Shown here: one piece after another, positions 50,775 to 58,315 of the stretch
How positions within the stretch are numbered: the stretch's first letter is position 1
Layout of the letters: every line of letters starts with the position of its first letter
IMG/VR virus record: IMGVR_UViG_3300046007_007152
Location: 24,560-88,559 of that record
Source of the DNA: a virus
Strand: one strand, 5' to 3'
DNA: 64,000 bases
The notes under the pieces: generated by a model
The model's database searches: none
What the model was told of the DNA's origin: nothing
What the model saw: only the letters and a program-made list of their open reading frames with translations
Position numbers and translations under genes: made by a program

Positions 50775-51350
50775 TTATGCTGGTATTGTAACAGGTATTT
50801 GTAAACCGTCAAGATACCATTTTGGTATTTTTCCATCTGGCCACTTTGCAAAACGGCTTTTTTCATTAACATAATATGCTCTATATGCCTCTACCGCATT
50901 TTCTTTTTTATATTGATCTGGCATGGCTTGTGCAAAAGGAGGAAGATCTGCCGTAATTGGAATTGTTTTTGGTTTATGAATTAAAGAGTGTTGAACCAAC
51001 GAATCATACGCATGAACTTTATTATATCGAACTTCATAAACTTTTAGCATTTCTTTCACATGAGACCATAACCAACTATATGCTAAGTTAGAAGAGCGAG
51101 TCCAAATTGTACATGGATGATTTACCATAGTGCAACGAAGAAGAGGAGGAAAAAAGAAATCCTTTCTAGTGGTTTCATAGGTAGAAAACTTACGTCCATT
51201 TTTTCCTGTACGAGTAATCTGAATACCATCAAGAACGTGATGTGCTGTTGATAATAATTGACAAGATTCAACAATCATCTTTACGACATGCTTGTTGCAC
51301 ATATCCCACGCGGCTTGCGCGGGATCTTCATCTAATACAAAAATATTCAT
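50775..51350 (-). CDS. Conserved phage protein of unknown role (MNIFxLDxDP family)
   Basis: 191-aa protein. The opening [18 protein letters not shown] and NKHVVKMIVESCQLLSTAHHVL, then NHPCTIWTRSSNLAYSWLW and a C-terminal YRAYYVNEKSRFAKW, are the markers of a family common in T4-like and other large phages with no known function. The conserved His, Lys, Glu and Asp residues suggest an enzyme. Start overlaps the stop of the preceding 54-aa gene (ATGA). Confidence 0.7.
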   Translation of the reverse strand: MNIFVLDEDPAQAAWDMCNKHVVKMIVESCQLLSTAHHVLDGIQITRTGKNGRKFSTYETTRKDFFFPPLLRCTMVNHPCTIWTRSSNLAYSWLWSHVKEMLKVYEVRYNKVHAYDSLVQHSLIHKPKTIPITADLPPFAQAMPDQYKKENAVEAYRAYYVNEKSRFAKWPDGKIPKWYLDGLQIPVTIPA

Positions 51351-51511
51351 CTTCCTAGTTTTTGCTTAACAATTTTTGGCAAACAACCTTCTCGTTCAAG
51401 TCGATCAAGTGTCTTTTTGCTTGCATTTAGTAGCAATAGTTGATCACGACGCTTTCGAAGTTTGCGGCGACGACTAATTCTAAGTTTGTTTTTCTTATCA
51501 GTGCTGTTCAT
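51347..51511 (-). CDS. Small basic protein, 54 aa
   Basis: 54-aa highly basic protein ([19 protein letters not shown], then a leucine-rich helix and [11 protein letters not shown]). It overlaps the GMP reductase stop and the next start by ATGA junctions, so it is translated in the guaC operon. A nucleic-acid or ribosome contact is plausible by charge only. Confidence 0.6.
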   Translation of the reverse strand: MNSTDKKNKLRISRRRKLRKRRDQLLLLNASKKTLDRLEREGCLPKIVKQKLGR

Positions 51512-52572
51512 AATGAATCTCCATAAACTGTATTGAGTTGACGATTAACACGAATGAATGTACAACATTTTGGTAAATCTTTCAAGTGTCTTGCACCAAC
51601 ATAAGTGCAAGCAGATCGAACACCACCCAAAATTTGTTGAATAGTTTCTTTTACCGGACCTTTTGCATCCAAGTATACCGTTTTACCTTCTGCCGCTCTA
51701 TATTGTGCGACTCCACCAAAATGTTTATCCATACAACTTTTTGATGACATTCCATAAAATGGAATTTTAATATTTCCATTTTCATCTTGTAGTGAATTCA
51801 TTTCAGACTCGTCATGCCCTGCCAACATACCACCTAGCATAACAAAGTCTGCTCCACCACCAAATGCTTTTGCAACATCTCCGGGTATCGTACAACCACC
51901 GTCTGCAAGAACGTGTGCGCGAAGCCCATGTGCTGCATCGGCACATTCAATAATGGCAGACAGTTGAGGATAACCGACGCCAGCAACTTTTCTAGTAGTA
52001 CAAACACTTCCAGAACCAATACCAACCTTTACTATGTCTGCTCCTGCAAGAACTAGTGCTTCTGTCATTTCAGGAGTTACAACATTTCCTGCAATAATGA
52101 TTTTATTTGGGAATAATTGCCGAATGCGTTTTACATAATCAACAAATTTTTCTGTATATCCATTTGCGACATCAATGCAAATGAATTTTACGTTGGTACA
52201 TATTTTTAAAATATCTGTTGCTTTTGAGATTTCTTGATATGGATCATGTGTCATACCAAGAGTATAAACTAAATTCTCACAATGTAGATAGCCATTTACT
52301 AATGAATTTTCGTAATTAGTAATCCACTCCTGAACCGAATAGAATTTATTAATACCACATAGCATATAGTATGGCTCTAGACTTTTTGCCATACTAAAAG
52401 TACCAACACCTTCCATATTTGAAGCAATGATTGGTACTCCTTCCCACGTTAATCCACTTGGGAATTTAAAATTCCTGTTTAGTTCTACTTGCTTTCTACT
52501 AACAAGTGTGCTGCGTTTTGGGCGAATTAAAACATCACTAAAATCTAACTTAATGTCATTTTCAATTTTCAT
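51508..52572 (-). CDS. guaC: GMP reductase
   Basis: 354-aa enzyme of the IMPDH/GMP reductase family, close in length to E. coli GuaC (347). It converts GMP to IMP with NADPH, releasing ammonia. Markers for GMP reductase rather than IMPDH: no CBS domains, [21 protein letters not shown] with the catalytic Cys, [33 protein letters not shown], and [13 protein letters not shown]. Together with the PurA-like enzyme it gives a GMP to IMP to adenylosuccinate route. In a phage this would shift purines from G to A, which suits the AT-rich genome. The order with small genes downstream suggests one operon. Confidence 0.93.
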   Translation of the reverse strand: MKIENDIKLDFSDVLIRPKRSTLVSRKQVELNRNFKFPSGLTWEGVPIIASNMEGVGTFSMAKSLEPYYMLCGINKFYSVQEWITNYENSLVNGYLHCENLVYTLGMTHDPYQEISKATDILKICTNVKFICIDVANGYTEKFVDYVKRIRQLFPNKIIIAGNVVTPEMTEALVLAGADIVKVGIGSGSVCTTRKVAGVGYPQLSAIIECADAAHGLRAHVLADGGCTIPGDVAKAFGGGADFVMLGGMLAGHDESEMNSLQDENGNIKIPFYGMSSKSCMDKHFGGVAQYRAAEGKTVYLDAKGPVKETIQQILGGVRSACTYVGARHLKDLPKCCTFIRVNRQLNTVYGDSL

Positions 52573-52578
52573 AATGAA

Positions 52579-52809
52579 TCATTCAAAATAGTCTTTGTAA
52601 TCTCTGTTTTCTATCCTTTTTGCTTTTGGATAATCAGAGGGAGGAAGAAGGTTTAACACATTATGCACTCTTTTCATTGTTTTTGCAAGAGAATTATATG
52701 TAATTCTATCCATGAGATATTCTTCGTATGCCTTAACAGCATCACTACTGGCATCTATTAAAGATTGAACCCATTCGTCAGAGTGCGTCTGGTGTTTCTT
52801 GTTGAACAT
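52579..52809 (-). CDS. Small hypothetical protein
   Basis: 76-aa helical protein. The ATG at 52807-52809 follows GGAGG at a good distance, so it is preferred over the upstream ATG. It overlaps the preceding gene by 32 bases and ends 6 bases before the guaC start. The sequence (SLIDASSDAVKAYEEYLMDRITYNSLAKTMKRV) suggests two helices. No family recognised. Confidence 0.5.
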   Translation of the reverse strand: MFNKKHQTHSDEWVQSLIDASSDAVKAYEEYLMDRITYNSLAKTMKRVHNVLNLLPPSDYPKAKRIENRDYKDYFE

Positions 52810-53044
52810 AAGAATCCTCCGAGACATTTTCGAACAGAGGCAACTTCTCGTTGGCTCTATTGTATCTATTCATAATGTCCAAGGATTCTTGTAACATTTG
52901 TATCAAAGATTTTACTTCATCCGATGTATATCCGGCAAGAGTGTCTTCGATATTCCAATCCTCTAAAACTAATAGACTTTGACCATTTCCTGTATCTACT
53001 AGTTTTGCGGTTGGAGATTGTTCATATTCATTATTGTTTATCAC
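52778..53044 (-). CDS. Small acidic hypothetical protein
   Basis: 88-aa acidic protein with a helical centre (TSDEVKSLIQMLQESLDIMNRYN). AGGAG lies upstream of the ATG. No family recognised; part of the guaC operon by spacing. Confidence 0.5.
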   Translation of the reverse strand: MINNNEYEQSPTAKLVDTGNGQSLLVLEDWNIEDTLAGYTSDEVKSLIQMLQESLDIMNRYNRANEKLPLFENVSEDSYVQQETPDAL

Positions 53045-53045
53045 G

Positions 53046-53366
53046 TTATTCTCCTAATAAAACCTTAAATGCGTAAATTGAGTCATAATAAAAACTTTTC
53101 CATTCTCTGCTTGAAATGTCCCATACAGGTATTATGTCTTTATATCCATGTGGATTTTCTATTACACCGTGAATAAGAGATTCATATTCTGATGGAAGTT
53201 TTTCAAAATTTCTAGTACATTTTAGCGAACGAAATTGTCCATTCAATTTTTTTCTAAAAAGAACTTGGCAAGTATATGTTTCTAATTGCTTTACGATCCA
53301 TCTTGGAGATGGGTCTATTATTCTTTTTGTTTCTTTGTTGTTCTTATCAACAACAATAGCAATCAT
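53046..53366 (-). CDS. SH3-like small phage protein
   Basis: 106-aa protein with LNGQFRSLKCTRNFEKLPSEY and VWDISSREWKSFYYDSIYAFKVL, the pattern ('DG..R.m..T....iP ... vwd...w+.f....i') of small SH3-barrel proteins common in T4-like phages. Function unknown. GAGG precedes the start; one base overlaps the next gene upstream. Confidence 0.5.
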   Translation of the reverse strand: MIAIVVDKNNKETKRIIDPSPRWIVKQLETYTCQVLFRKKLNGQFRSLKCTRNFEKLPSEYESLIHGVIENPHGYKDIIPVWDISSREWKSFYYDSIYAFKVLLGE

Positions 53367-54073
53367 TATAACACCTCATCCCAGACACCTCCAACTATTT
53401 TTGGAGAATTTAAATTACCAACAGATTGTTCTGATGCATCTACTCCAAATATATTACCTAAAGCATTTGCATGATGAACTATTGTTCTTCTATGATGCTC
53501 TAGTTCTCTTATATTCTTTTCGTGTTCTGCCGCTAATTCTTGGTGATGATGTGCTTGTAATTGATGTTCTTCTATGCTGTTTCCGAGAGGAACAGATCTA
53601 CTCAAAGAACTTAGTGTGTTTTGTTTCATTGTTTTCAATGAATCAACTGCCATTCTGTGAGATTGTCTCCATCTATCTCTGTGTTTTTCTATTGCTGAAG
53701 ATAAACCATCGTGTAATGTTTTTAAATACAAAAGATACTTAGATGGTTTTTTACTAAAAGCACGTTCAACTAAATGTTTTACAGAATGTTCTTGTTTAGG
53801 GTGATGTTGAGGAAGTGGAATTAATGACTTGCCAATTCCTAACTGGTGTGTTAGAACTTCGTTTCCTCTATACCCACCCTGAATAGAGTATTCTGCGATT
53901 CCATTTTTGTGTATTGGTTTATTAGTAAAGAAACCTAAAGAAGTTAAATGTTTAGAAATAGGAAGGTGAACGTCGCCATGAATTGTTTCATGGTGAAATC
54001 GATCAGCGATATACCGTGGTGAGGATTTGAAATCTCTCATTTCTTTTAATAACTTTTTTGTTTTTTCATTCAT
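53366..54073 (-). CDS. Hypothetical His-rich basic protein, possible internal head protein
   Basis: 235-aa basic, histidine-rich protein. The N-terminus MNEKTKKLLKE has an LKE at residues 9-11, a weak match to the capsid-targeting motif seen in the following genes. The C-terminal half is a long charged helix (EEHQLQAHHHQELAAEHEKNIRELEHHRRTI). No enzymatic motif. It overlaps the metalloprotease gene by 8 bases. Confidence 0.5.
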   Translation of the reverse strand: MNEKTKKLLKEMRDFKSSPRYIADRFHHETIHGDVHLPISKHLTSLGFFTNKPIHKNGIAEYSIQGGYRGNEVLTHQLGIGKSLIPLPQHHPKQEHSVKHLVERAFSKKPSKYLLYLKTLHDGLSSAIEKHRDRWRQSHRMAVDSLKTMKQNTLSSLSRSVPLGNSIEEHQLQAHHHQELAAEHEKNIRELEHHRRTIVHHANALGNIFGVDASEQSVGNLNSPKIVGGVWDEVL

Positions 54074-54434
54074 AAAAATCTGGATTTTGTTTTCCGTACA
54101 TTCTTACAATTCTACCAGCAATTGCATTTGCTTCGTCTTCATGTGGAGATCCAGTTGAACCATCCAAGTCATCTGTCTTTTTGTGTTGAGCGGCATGAAC
54201 CATCTCATGTGCTATGCTTCTACAAATATCAAATGCTGCTCTTCCTTTGATATAGACTTTTATTTCACCATTTTTCATATTATAACTTGCTGTAGTCATA
54301 TCCGGTTCTCTCTCTGGTAGAAGAATAACTTTTGGTACTTCAAGGTTTAAAAACTCGGCAGCAAATTTAACAAAGTCATCTATTCGACCTTGTTTCTCGT
54401 ATTGTTCGACTATAAATTTTACGAAATGTTTCAT
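54066..54434 (-). CDS. Zinc metallopeptidase-like protein with capsid-targeting-like N-terminus
   Basis: 122-aa protein with IAHEMVHAAQ (HExxH zinc site) and a downstream Glu in SPHEDEANAIAGRI as likely third ligand, typical of gluzincin or SprT/IrrE-like small metalloproteases. The N-terminus MKHFVKFIVE-QYE fits the T4 capsid-targeting pattern (M-K-x-[FY]-x-x-[FY]-[IL]-x-E). If cleaved after IVE by the prohead protease, the rest would be packaged and injected. A GATAAATA late box lies upstream. Confidence 0.65.
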   Translation of the reverse strand: MKHFVKFIVEQYEKQGRIDDFVKFAAEFLNLEVPKVILLPEREPDMTTASYNMKNGEIKVYIKGRAAFDICRSIAHEMVHAAQHKKTDDLDGSTGSPHEDEANAIAGRIVRMYGKQNPDFYE

Positions 54435-54439
54435 AAAAG

Positions 54440-54447
54440 TATTTATC
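54440..54447 (-). promoter_or_regulatory. Late-type promoter box upstream of metallopeptidase gene
   Basis: GATAAATA on the minus strand, 5 bases before the ATG at 54434. Confidence 0.4.
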
Positions 54448-54456
54448 CAAAAAGAA

Positions 54457-54505
54457 ACCTCCCGATGCGTAGAGCGGGAGGTCGGGCTTGAGATACGATC
54501 TCAAG
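54457..54505 (-). terminator. Double hairpin terminator
   Basis: On the minus strand CTTGAGAT/ATCTCAAG is followed by ACCTCCCG/CGGGAGGT and then TTCTTTTTGG. It would end the transcript of the 54627-55118 group before the next late promoter box. Confidence 0.6.
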
Positions 54506-54516
54506 CGGGGTTACTA

Positions 54517-54630
54517 TTATTTATGTTTGTTTCTACCACAATTACAAGATTTTTTTGTAAGTTTTGGGTCTGGCTTTGAAATAGGAACAGATCTAAAATT
54601 TAGTGGTTTGTTTGGTTTTTTTGGTGTCAT
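54517..54630 (-). CDS. Very small basic protein, 37 aa
   Basis: 37-aa proline/lysine-rich peptide (MTPKKPNKPLNFRSVPISK ... SCNCGRNKHK) whose ATG overlaps the stop of the DUF6321-like gene (ATGA). Basic with a CxC near the end. Short, but coupling and codon use support it. It may also be an internal head or DNA-binding peptide. Confidence 0.5.
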   Translation of the reverse strand: MTPKKPNKPLNFRSVPISKPDPKLTKKSCNCGRNKHK

Positions 54631-55118
54631 TCGCAGTTCCATTTTCGTAGAGACTTATTAATACGAGAATCTGGATCTCTTGCGGTCTTTGCGGAAGTTA
54701 GTTTAGCTTTCATGCCTTTCATTCGACGGCAAAAAGACAAACGACGTTTTGCTTTCTTTGAACCTGGCTTTAGTTTGCTTGGTTCGGTTGTTACTGCTGT
54801 TTGTAACTTTGACCCAGGATTTGCTCTGCGATATGAAGCGACACCTTTTTTATTCAAACCACCTTCTGGATCTTTCCCCTCTTTGCGTTGCCATGCAGCA
54901 GACTTTGCTTCTTCTAATTGGGTTTGTTCTTCCATTGACTTAGCCAACTTGACAATTTTTTCGGCTGCTTTTTCGTCGTGAGTAAAGTGTTTGTTTGCTT
55001 CATCAGCGGTTGGTTTCTTGCTCTTAATGTGTCTTCCAACCAACTTTGCAATTTTTTCTGACTCAGAAGCAGCGGCCTCTTTCATGATACCACGGATAAT
55101 AGTCTCTGGGTTCTTCAT
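54627..55118 (-). CDS. DUF6321-like basic protein
   Basis: 163-aa basic protein. The C-terminal 90 residues (SAAWQRKEGKDPEGGLNKKGVASYRRANPGSK, then SKKAKRRLSFCRRMKGMKAKLTSAKTARDPDSRINKSLRKW) match the layout of the DUF6321 domain found in phages and bacteria, thought to be DNA-associated. The N-terminus MKNPETIIRGIMKEAA is a helical tag partly like the capsid-targeting motif of its neighbours. GGAG precedes the ATG. Confidence 0.7.
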   Translation of the reverse strand: MKNPETIIRGIMKEAAASESEKIAKLVGRHIKSKKPTADEANKHFTHDEKAAEKIVKLAKSMEEQTQLEEAKSAAWQRKEGKDPEGGLNKKGVASYRRANPGSKLQTAVTTEPSKLKPGSKKAKRRLSFCRRMKGMKAKLTSAKTARDPDSRINKSLRKWNCE

Positions 55119-55145
55119 ATTATTCTCCTAGTATATGTAGTTTTT

Positions 55146-55153
55146 CATAAATA
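55146..55153 (+). promoter_or_regulatory. Late-type promoter box upstream of nucleotidyltransferase-like gene
   Basis: CATAAATA on the plus strand, 5 bases before the ATG at 55159. Confidence 0.45.
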
Positions 55154-55158
55154 CTGGG

Positions 55159-55875
55159 ATGAAGCATTTTAGCCTATATCTTCAAGAAGAGTCCTTATCA
55201 TTAAAACAGCATGATACGCTCAATCCAAAGTTTTGGACAAAGGATTCACTTAAACCAATAGTAAGAAAAAAACTATTAGAAATAGGCAAAACATGGGCAG
55301 AGTTTGCCAATATTCCAGACGAAGCAATCAAAGACATAATATTCGTCGGTGGAAATGCAAATTACAATTATACAGAACATTCCGATGTTGATGTTCACGT
55401 TGTAATAGACAAAAACAAACTTCCAGATTGCCCTGAAGTACTAGAAGATTATTTTCAGGACAAAAAACAATTGTGGAGTCTTACACATAACATTCAAGTA
55501 TATGCCCATGATGTTGAACTTTATGCACAAGACATGACACTCAAGACTCCAAAGAATCAAGGTTCATTTAGTCTGTTAAAAAATAAATGGATAACAAAAC
55601 CAAAGCAAGTTGAAGTCAAAATAGACGATGAACATATTGGTAAAAAGGTACGAGAACTAACACACAGAATTCAAAACTTAATTTCATCGAATGCAAAAGA
55701 CGAATCATTTAAGGCTCTCAAAACAAAAATAAAAAACATGAGAGCCGCTGGATTGAAACGATCAGGTGAATTTTCTTTTGAAAATCTAGTATTCAAAGAA
55801 CTGAGAAACAGCGGCATACTAGACAAAATGAACAACTACATTAAAACTAGAGAAGACAAAAAACTCAGTCTTTAA
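55159..55875 (+). CDS. Nucleotidyltransferase-fold protein with capsid-targeting-like N-terminus
   Basis: 238-aa protein of the Pol-beta-type nucleotidyltransferase fold: FVGGNANYNYTEHSDVDVHVVID at about residues 66-88 gives the GG/S start and the D-x-D metal pair (DVDVHV). A third acidic residue may lie in the YAHDVELYAQ strand. The N-terminus MKHFSLYLQE-ESL fits the capsid-targeting pattern with an LQE cleavage site. If so it would be an injected enzyme modifying a host nucleotide, RNA or protein; the target is unknown. It is the only plus-strand gene in this cluster. Confidence 0.7.
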   Translation: MKHFSLYLQEESLSLKQHDTLNPKFWTKDSLKPIVRKKLLEIGKTWAEFANIPDEAIKDIIFVGGNANYNYTEHSDVDVHVVIDKNKLPDCPEVLEDYFQDKKQLWSLTHNIQVYAHDVELYAQDMTLKTPKNQGSFSLLKNKWITKPKQVEVKIDDEHIGKKVRELTHRIQNLISSNAKDESFKALKTKIKNMRAAGLKRSGEFSFENLVFKELRNSGILDKMNNYIKTREDKKLSL

Positions 55876-56251
55876 TGTGTTTGCTGATTAGTGTTGGTGC
55901 AACCAACTTGGTTTGTATGGTTCTTTGACCAGCAAAGTGCGCCTTAGCAAGGCGATGTGATCCATCCACTATATTACCAGAAGAATCCACATGAATGGGG
56001 TAACTCATGTCTGCTCTATCCACCCTAGCCATAAATGGTTCCGATGGTTTCTGTAATTGATCACCCAATCTACCCTCTTTTGTTCCAACATCTTGGTTGA
56101 CACGAATCAAATCTTTGACTCGTCTTGTTTGATTTCTTGTTTGTGTTCCACGAATCAGAGTATCTACTGGTGCCACTCCTCTTTCGTCACCATAGAACTG
56201 ACCTACAATTTTTCCCTTTGCTTCATTCAGATATTGAATAAACGATTTCAT
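55865..56251 (-). CDS. ParB/Srx-like nuclease-fold protein with capsid-targeting-like N-terminus
   Basis: 128-aa protein. The C-terminal half reads YPIHVDSSGNIVDGSHRLAKAHFAG, the ParB/sulfiredoxin core ('P..v...G.IvDG.HR..A....G'), which binds or hydrolyses nucleotides in ParB, Srx and some phage nucleases. The N-terminus MKSFIQYLNE-AKG closely matches T4 internal protein capsid-targeting sequences with an LNE cut site. It overlaps the convergent nucleotidyltransferase gene by 11 bases at its 3' end. Confidence 0.7.
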   Translation of the reverse strand: MKSFIQYLNEAKGKIVGQFYGDERGVAPVDTLIRGTQTRNQTRRVKDLIRVNQDVGTKEGRLGDQLQKPSEPFMARVDRADMSYPIHVDSSGNIVDGSHRLAKAHFAGQRTIQTKLVAPTLISKHIKD

Positions 56252-56574
56252 AAGTCGTAGTCTACTTTCTGAAACTTCGCGCCTTCCGGCAATTTTTTTA
56301 CGAACTCATGAACTGCGTTACGAATATTTTCTTTGCTCGTCACACGCTCTGAAACCTCACCTTTTTCTGGGTGAGTATAAGTGACAGTTGCAGACCACTC
56401 TTGTTCTTCATTCAGAAACTGTTTGAAAGACATGATGTTTCTCTCTTCCTTCATATGTTTAAAGTATTCAACTTGACGAAGCCGTTTCACAGCACCAGCG
56501 CGAGTCGGAGAACAACCTAGGTTTCTACCCTTCTTACTTGTAACGCAATACTGTGAGCCACGCTTTACGATCAT
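56248..56574 (-). CDS. Two-part small protein with internal capsid-targeting-like start
   Basis: 108-aa frame. Residues 1-45 (MIVKRGSQYCVTSKKGRNLGCSPTRAGAVKRLRQVEYF) form a small basic domain recurrent in phage and bacterial proteins ('...W.V.S.G.k.lg.y.t...A..RLrqve'). After it, an internal Met begins MSFKQFLNE-EQEW, which matches the capsid-targeting pattern, preceded by AAGGAAGAGAG. So either this is a fusion or a second 61-residue protein is started inside the frame. The second part looks like a small alpha-beta domain. Confidence 0.55.
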   Translation of the reverse strand: MIVKRGSQYCVTSKKGRNLGCSPTRAGAVKRLRQVEYFKHMKEERNIMSFKQFLNEEQEWSATVTYTHPEKGEVSERVTSKENIRNAVHEFVKKLPEGAKFQKVDYDL

Positions 56575-57380
56575 TTTCTTTTCTTTTTTCCCTGTACTGT
56601 GAGAGTAATATCTCTAGCAGCCTCTTGATACGGTTCTCCATAAACAATATCATCATGCTTTCTTGGATTATAATTACCCATTTTACTTAGATTAATTGTC
56701 TTTCGTTTAAAATCTTTTGGATGTGGAAGATCTTTTGCAGTTTTCATTCTTGCCAAGACTTTTTTATTCATCCCAAGTTCTCTTAATCTTGTTTTTACAT
56801 TTCTTACAGTTGACCATCCATCTTCTATGCCAGAATGTATGTCTTCATAATCAGCATGTTGATCCAAATTTAATCTCAGGTTTGGATGGTTCGGATGGGA
56901 AAAATACACAGCACTTGTTGAACGACTAGCCAACTCACTTGATCTTCGGATTCTAACTGGTCGCATCTTGGCTAATCGCGCCCAGATAGATCTTCCGCCT
57001 TTTGTTTGTTGTTCTCCACTTTCTACTGTGCCAACTTTATCTGCGATCATAGCATAGACTTTAGGTACTAGATTTTTCACTAGTGCTTTTTTTCCACGAT
57101 GGGCCGCAGTCATTGTAGGAAAGTCAATACGAATTGGTGAATTTCTTCCACTCCTTCTAATGTCAAACTGACCAACCTGTTTTCCACCATGTCGCACCGA
57201 CACGATTTCGCCCGCGAGATCATCATCTTCGTGGTGATGAACTTCATATGGTCCTATTCTCCCCAGTTTTGTGCTTTTTGATCTTGGTATTTTCGGAGAA
57301 ACTGTATGCTCTCTTGCACCACCGCCATCTTGGTACTCTGGCATGTCCTCCGCAAGAAGATATTTTTTGAATCGTAGCAT
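56571..57380 (-). CDS. Basic protein with GNAT-like middle and capsid-targeting-like N-terminus
   Basis: 269-aa basic protein. N-terminus MLRFKKYLLAE-DMPEYQDGG has an LAE site. The middle (GKQVGQFDIRRSGRNSPIRIDFPTMTAAHRGKKALVKNLVPKVYAMIADKVG, then GGRSIWARLAKM) parallels degenerate GNAT-fold phage proteins ('v.p..RGk.l...Ly..i......w.kL'). The acetyl-CoA loop is poorly conserved, so activity is doubtful. The end is lysine-rich. Likely an internal head protein. Confidence 0.5.
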   Translation of the reverse strand: MLRFKKYLLAEDMPEYQDGGGAREHTVSPKIPRSKSTKLGRIGPYEVHHHEDDDLAGEIVSVRHGGKQVGQFDIRRSGRNSPIRIDFPTMTAAHRGKKALVKNLVPKVYAMIADKVGTVESGEQQTKGGRSIWARLAKMRPVRIRRSSELASRSTSAVYFSHPNHPNLRLNLDQHADYEDIHSGIEDGWSTVRNVKTRLRELGMNKKVLARMKTAKDLPHPKDFKRKTINLSKMGNYNPRKHDDIVYGEPYQEAARDITLTVQGKKKRK

Positions 57381-57988
57381 TAGTACTTTTTCTTTTGTTG
57401 GTTGCCACTCATTGGTTTTGATTGAGATTGAGGAGGAGGAAGTTCTGGTTTGAATGCAGGAACTTCAGATGCACTTCTTCCCATTGCTTCTGCTGCACCA
57501 GCCACCTGAGAACGAACAATGTGTCCGTGCAGATTTCGAAGTTTTCTTGACATATATGGATTGTTTAAACCAACAGAAGGTTTGCCAACCAAGGATCTAT
57601 TAAATGAAACCGCATCTGCTGCTCTATTCATAAGAACAGGATTTCCTCTAATACGTTCCATTCCTCCTTGTCTTACTCTTGAAGCAAGATCACCGAGATC
57701 ATTCCACTTTTGAATATTCTTTGCCACAGGAAAGAGATCTTTATGTGTGGTTCTCAGTGGATACTTAAACCCACTTTTGGCTTGGTTGATTTTGTCTATG
57801 TTAAGAGCAATGTCTTGTGCTTTTATTGATTGACCACCAATATCAGCAGTCATTGCTCTCGCAGCCAGACGACCTTCTGCACCACTAATAGCAGTTTGAA
57901 CATCCGGCGACCATCGGCGGTTCGACTGAGCCAATCTCATCGCTCTTCTTGCTTTTACTTCTAATAAAAAATCTTTGGATAATCTCAT
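57380..57988 (-). CDS. Basic protein with capsid-targeting-like N-terminus
   Basis: 202-aa basic protein without a known family. N-terminus MRLSKDFLLE-VKARRAMRL gives an LLE cut site. The rest is rich in Arg, Ala and Gln and mostly helical, with a proline/glutamine-rich end (ELPPPQSQSKP). It starts the minus-strand cluster, preceded by an exact TATAAATA box, and shares one base with the next gene. Confidence 0.55.
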   Translation of the reverse strand: MRLSKDFLLEVKARRAMRLAQSNRRWSPDVQTAISGAEGRLAARAMTADIGGQSIKAQDIALNIDKINQAKSGFKYPLRTTHKDLFPVAKNIQKWNDLGDLASRVRQGGMERIRGNPVLMNRAADAVSFNRSLVGKPSVGLNNPYMSRKLRNLHGHIVRSQVAGAAEAMGRSASEVPAFKPELPPPQSQSKPMSGNQQKKKY

Positions 57989-57996
57989 GGTAAATT

Positions 57997-58004
57997 TATT
58001 TATA
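57997..58004 (-). promoter_or_regulatory. Exact T4 late promoter box
   Basis: TATAAATA on the minus strand, 8 bases upstream of the start at 57988. Likely promoter of the internal-protein-like cluster 57988 to 55865. Confidence 0.55.
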
Positions 58005-58200
58005 GGGACTCCAATCTAGGGGTCCCCTACTGGGAGTCTCAGGGGTAGGGGAGGTAGGGGTAGGAGTCCCTTAAAGGATTTTTAGGGGGGAGTCTCATGG
58101 GTGGGAGTCCCATGTTCAGAAAGTCTTTAAGAATTCTTTGAGGGGGGCTTCGCTAGCGGGAGGCTCCAACGGGAGTCCCATCGCTCCCTATACTGTTCGG
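58005..58200. repeat. GGGAGTC(T/C)C iterated repeats, G-rich boundary region
   Basis: At least six copies of GGGAGTCTC or GGGAGTCCC (58032, 58088, 58103 and 58171 clear; 58063 as AGGAGTCCC; 58158 as GGGAGGCTCC) and one inverted copy at 58005-58012. Several sit in hairpins (CATGGG...CCCATG). The region marks the switch from AT-rich to GC-rich DNA. Origin iterons, an operator array or a recombination site are possible. The 58005-58372 interval holds no gene; 58217-58236 carries a direct repeat AATGCATA. Confidence 0.55.
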
Positions 58201-58315
58201 ACAGGAGCAAACTCACAGCAATGCATAACAATGCATACGCTAAACACATGCTAGATTTGAGATGAAGTATGTGCTTCTCCCACGATTATCCCTAGTTTCC
58301 TAGATCGATATCCGC

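Noticed and set aside
58005-58200. CRISPR array
   Set aside because: The repeated unit is about 9 bp, spacing is irregular and no unique spacers of constant length are present.
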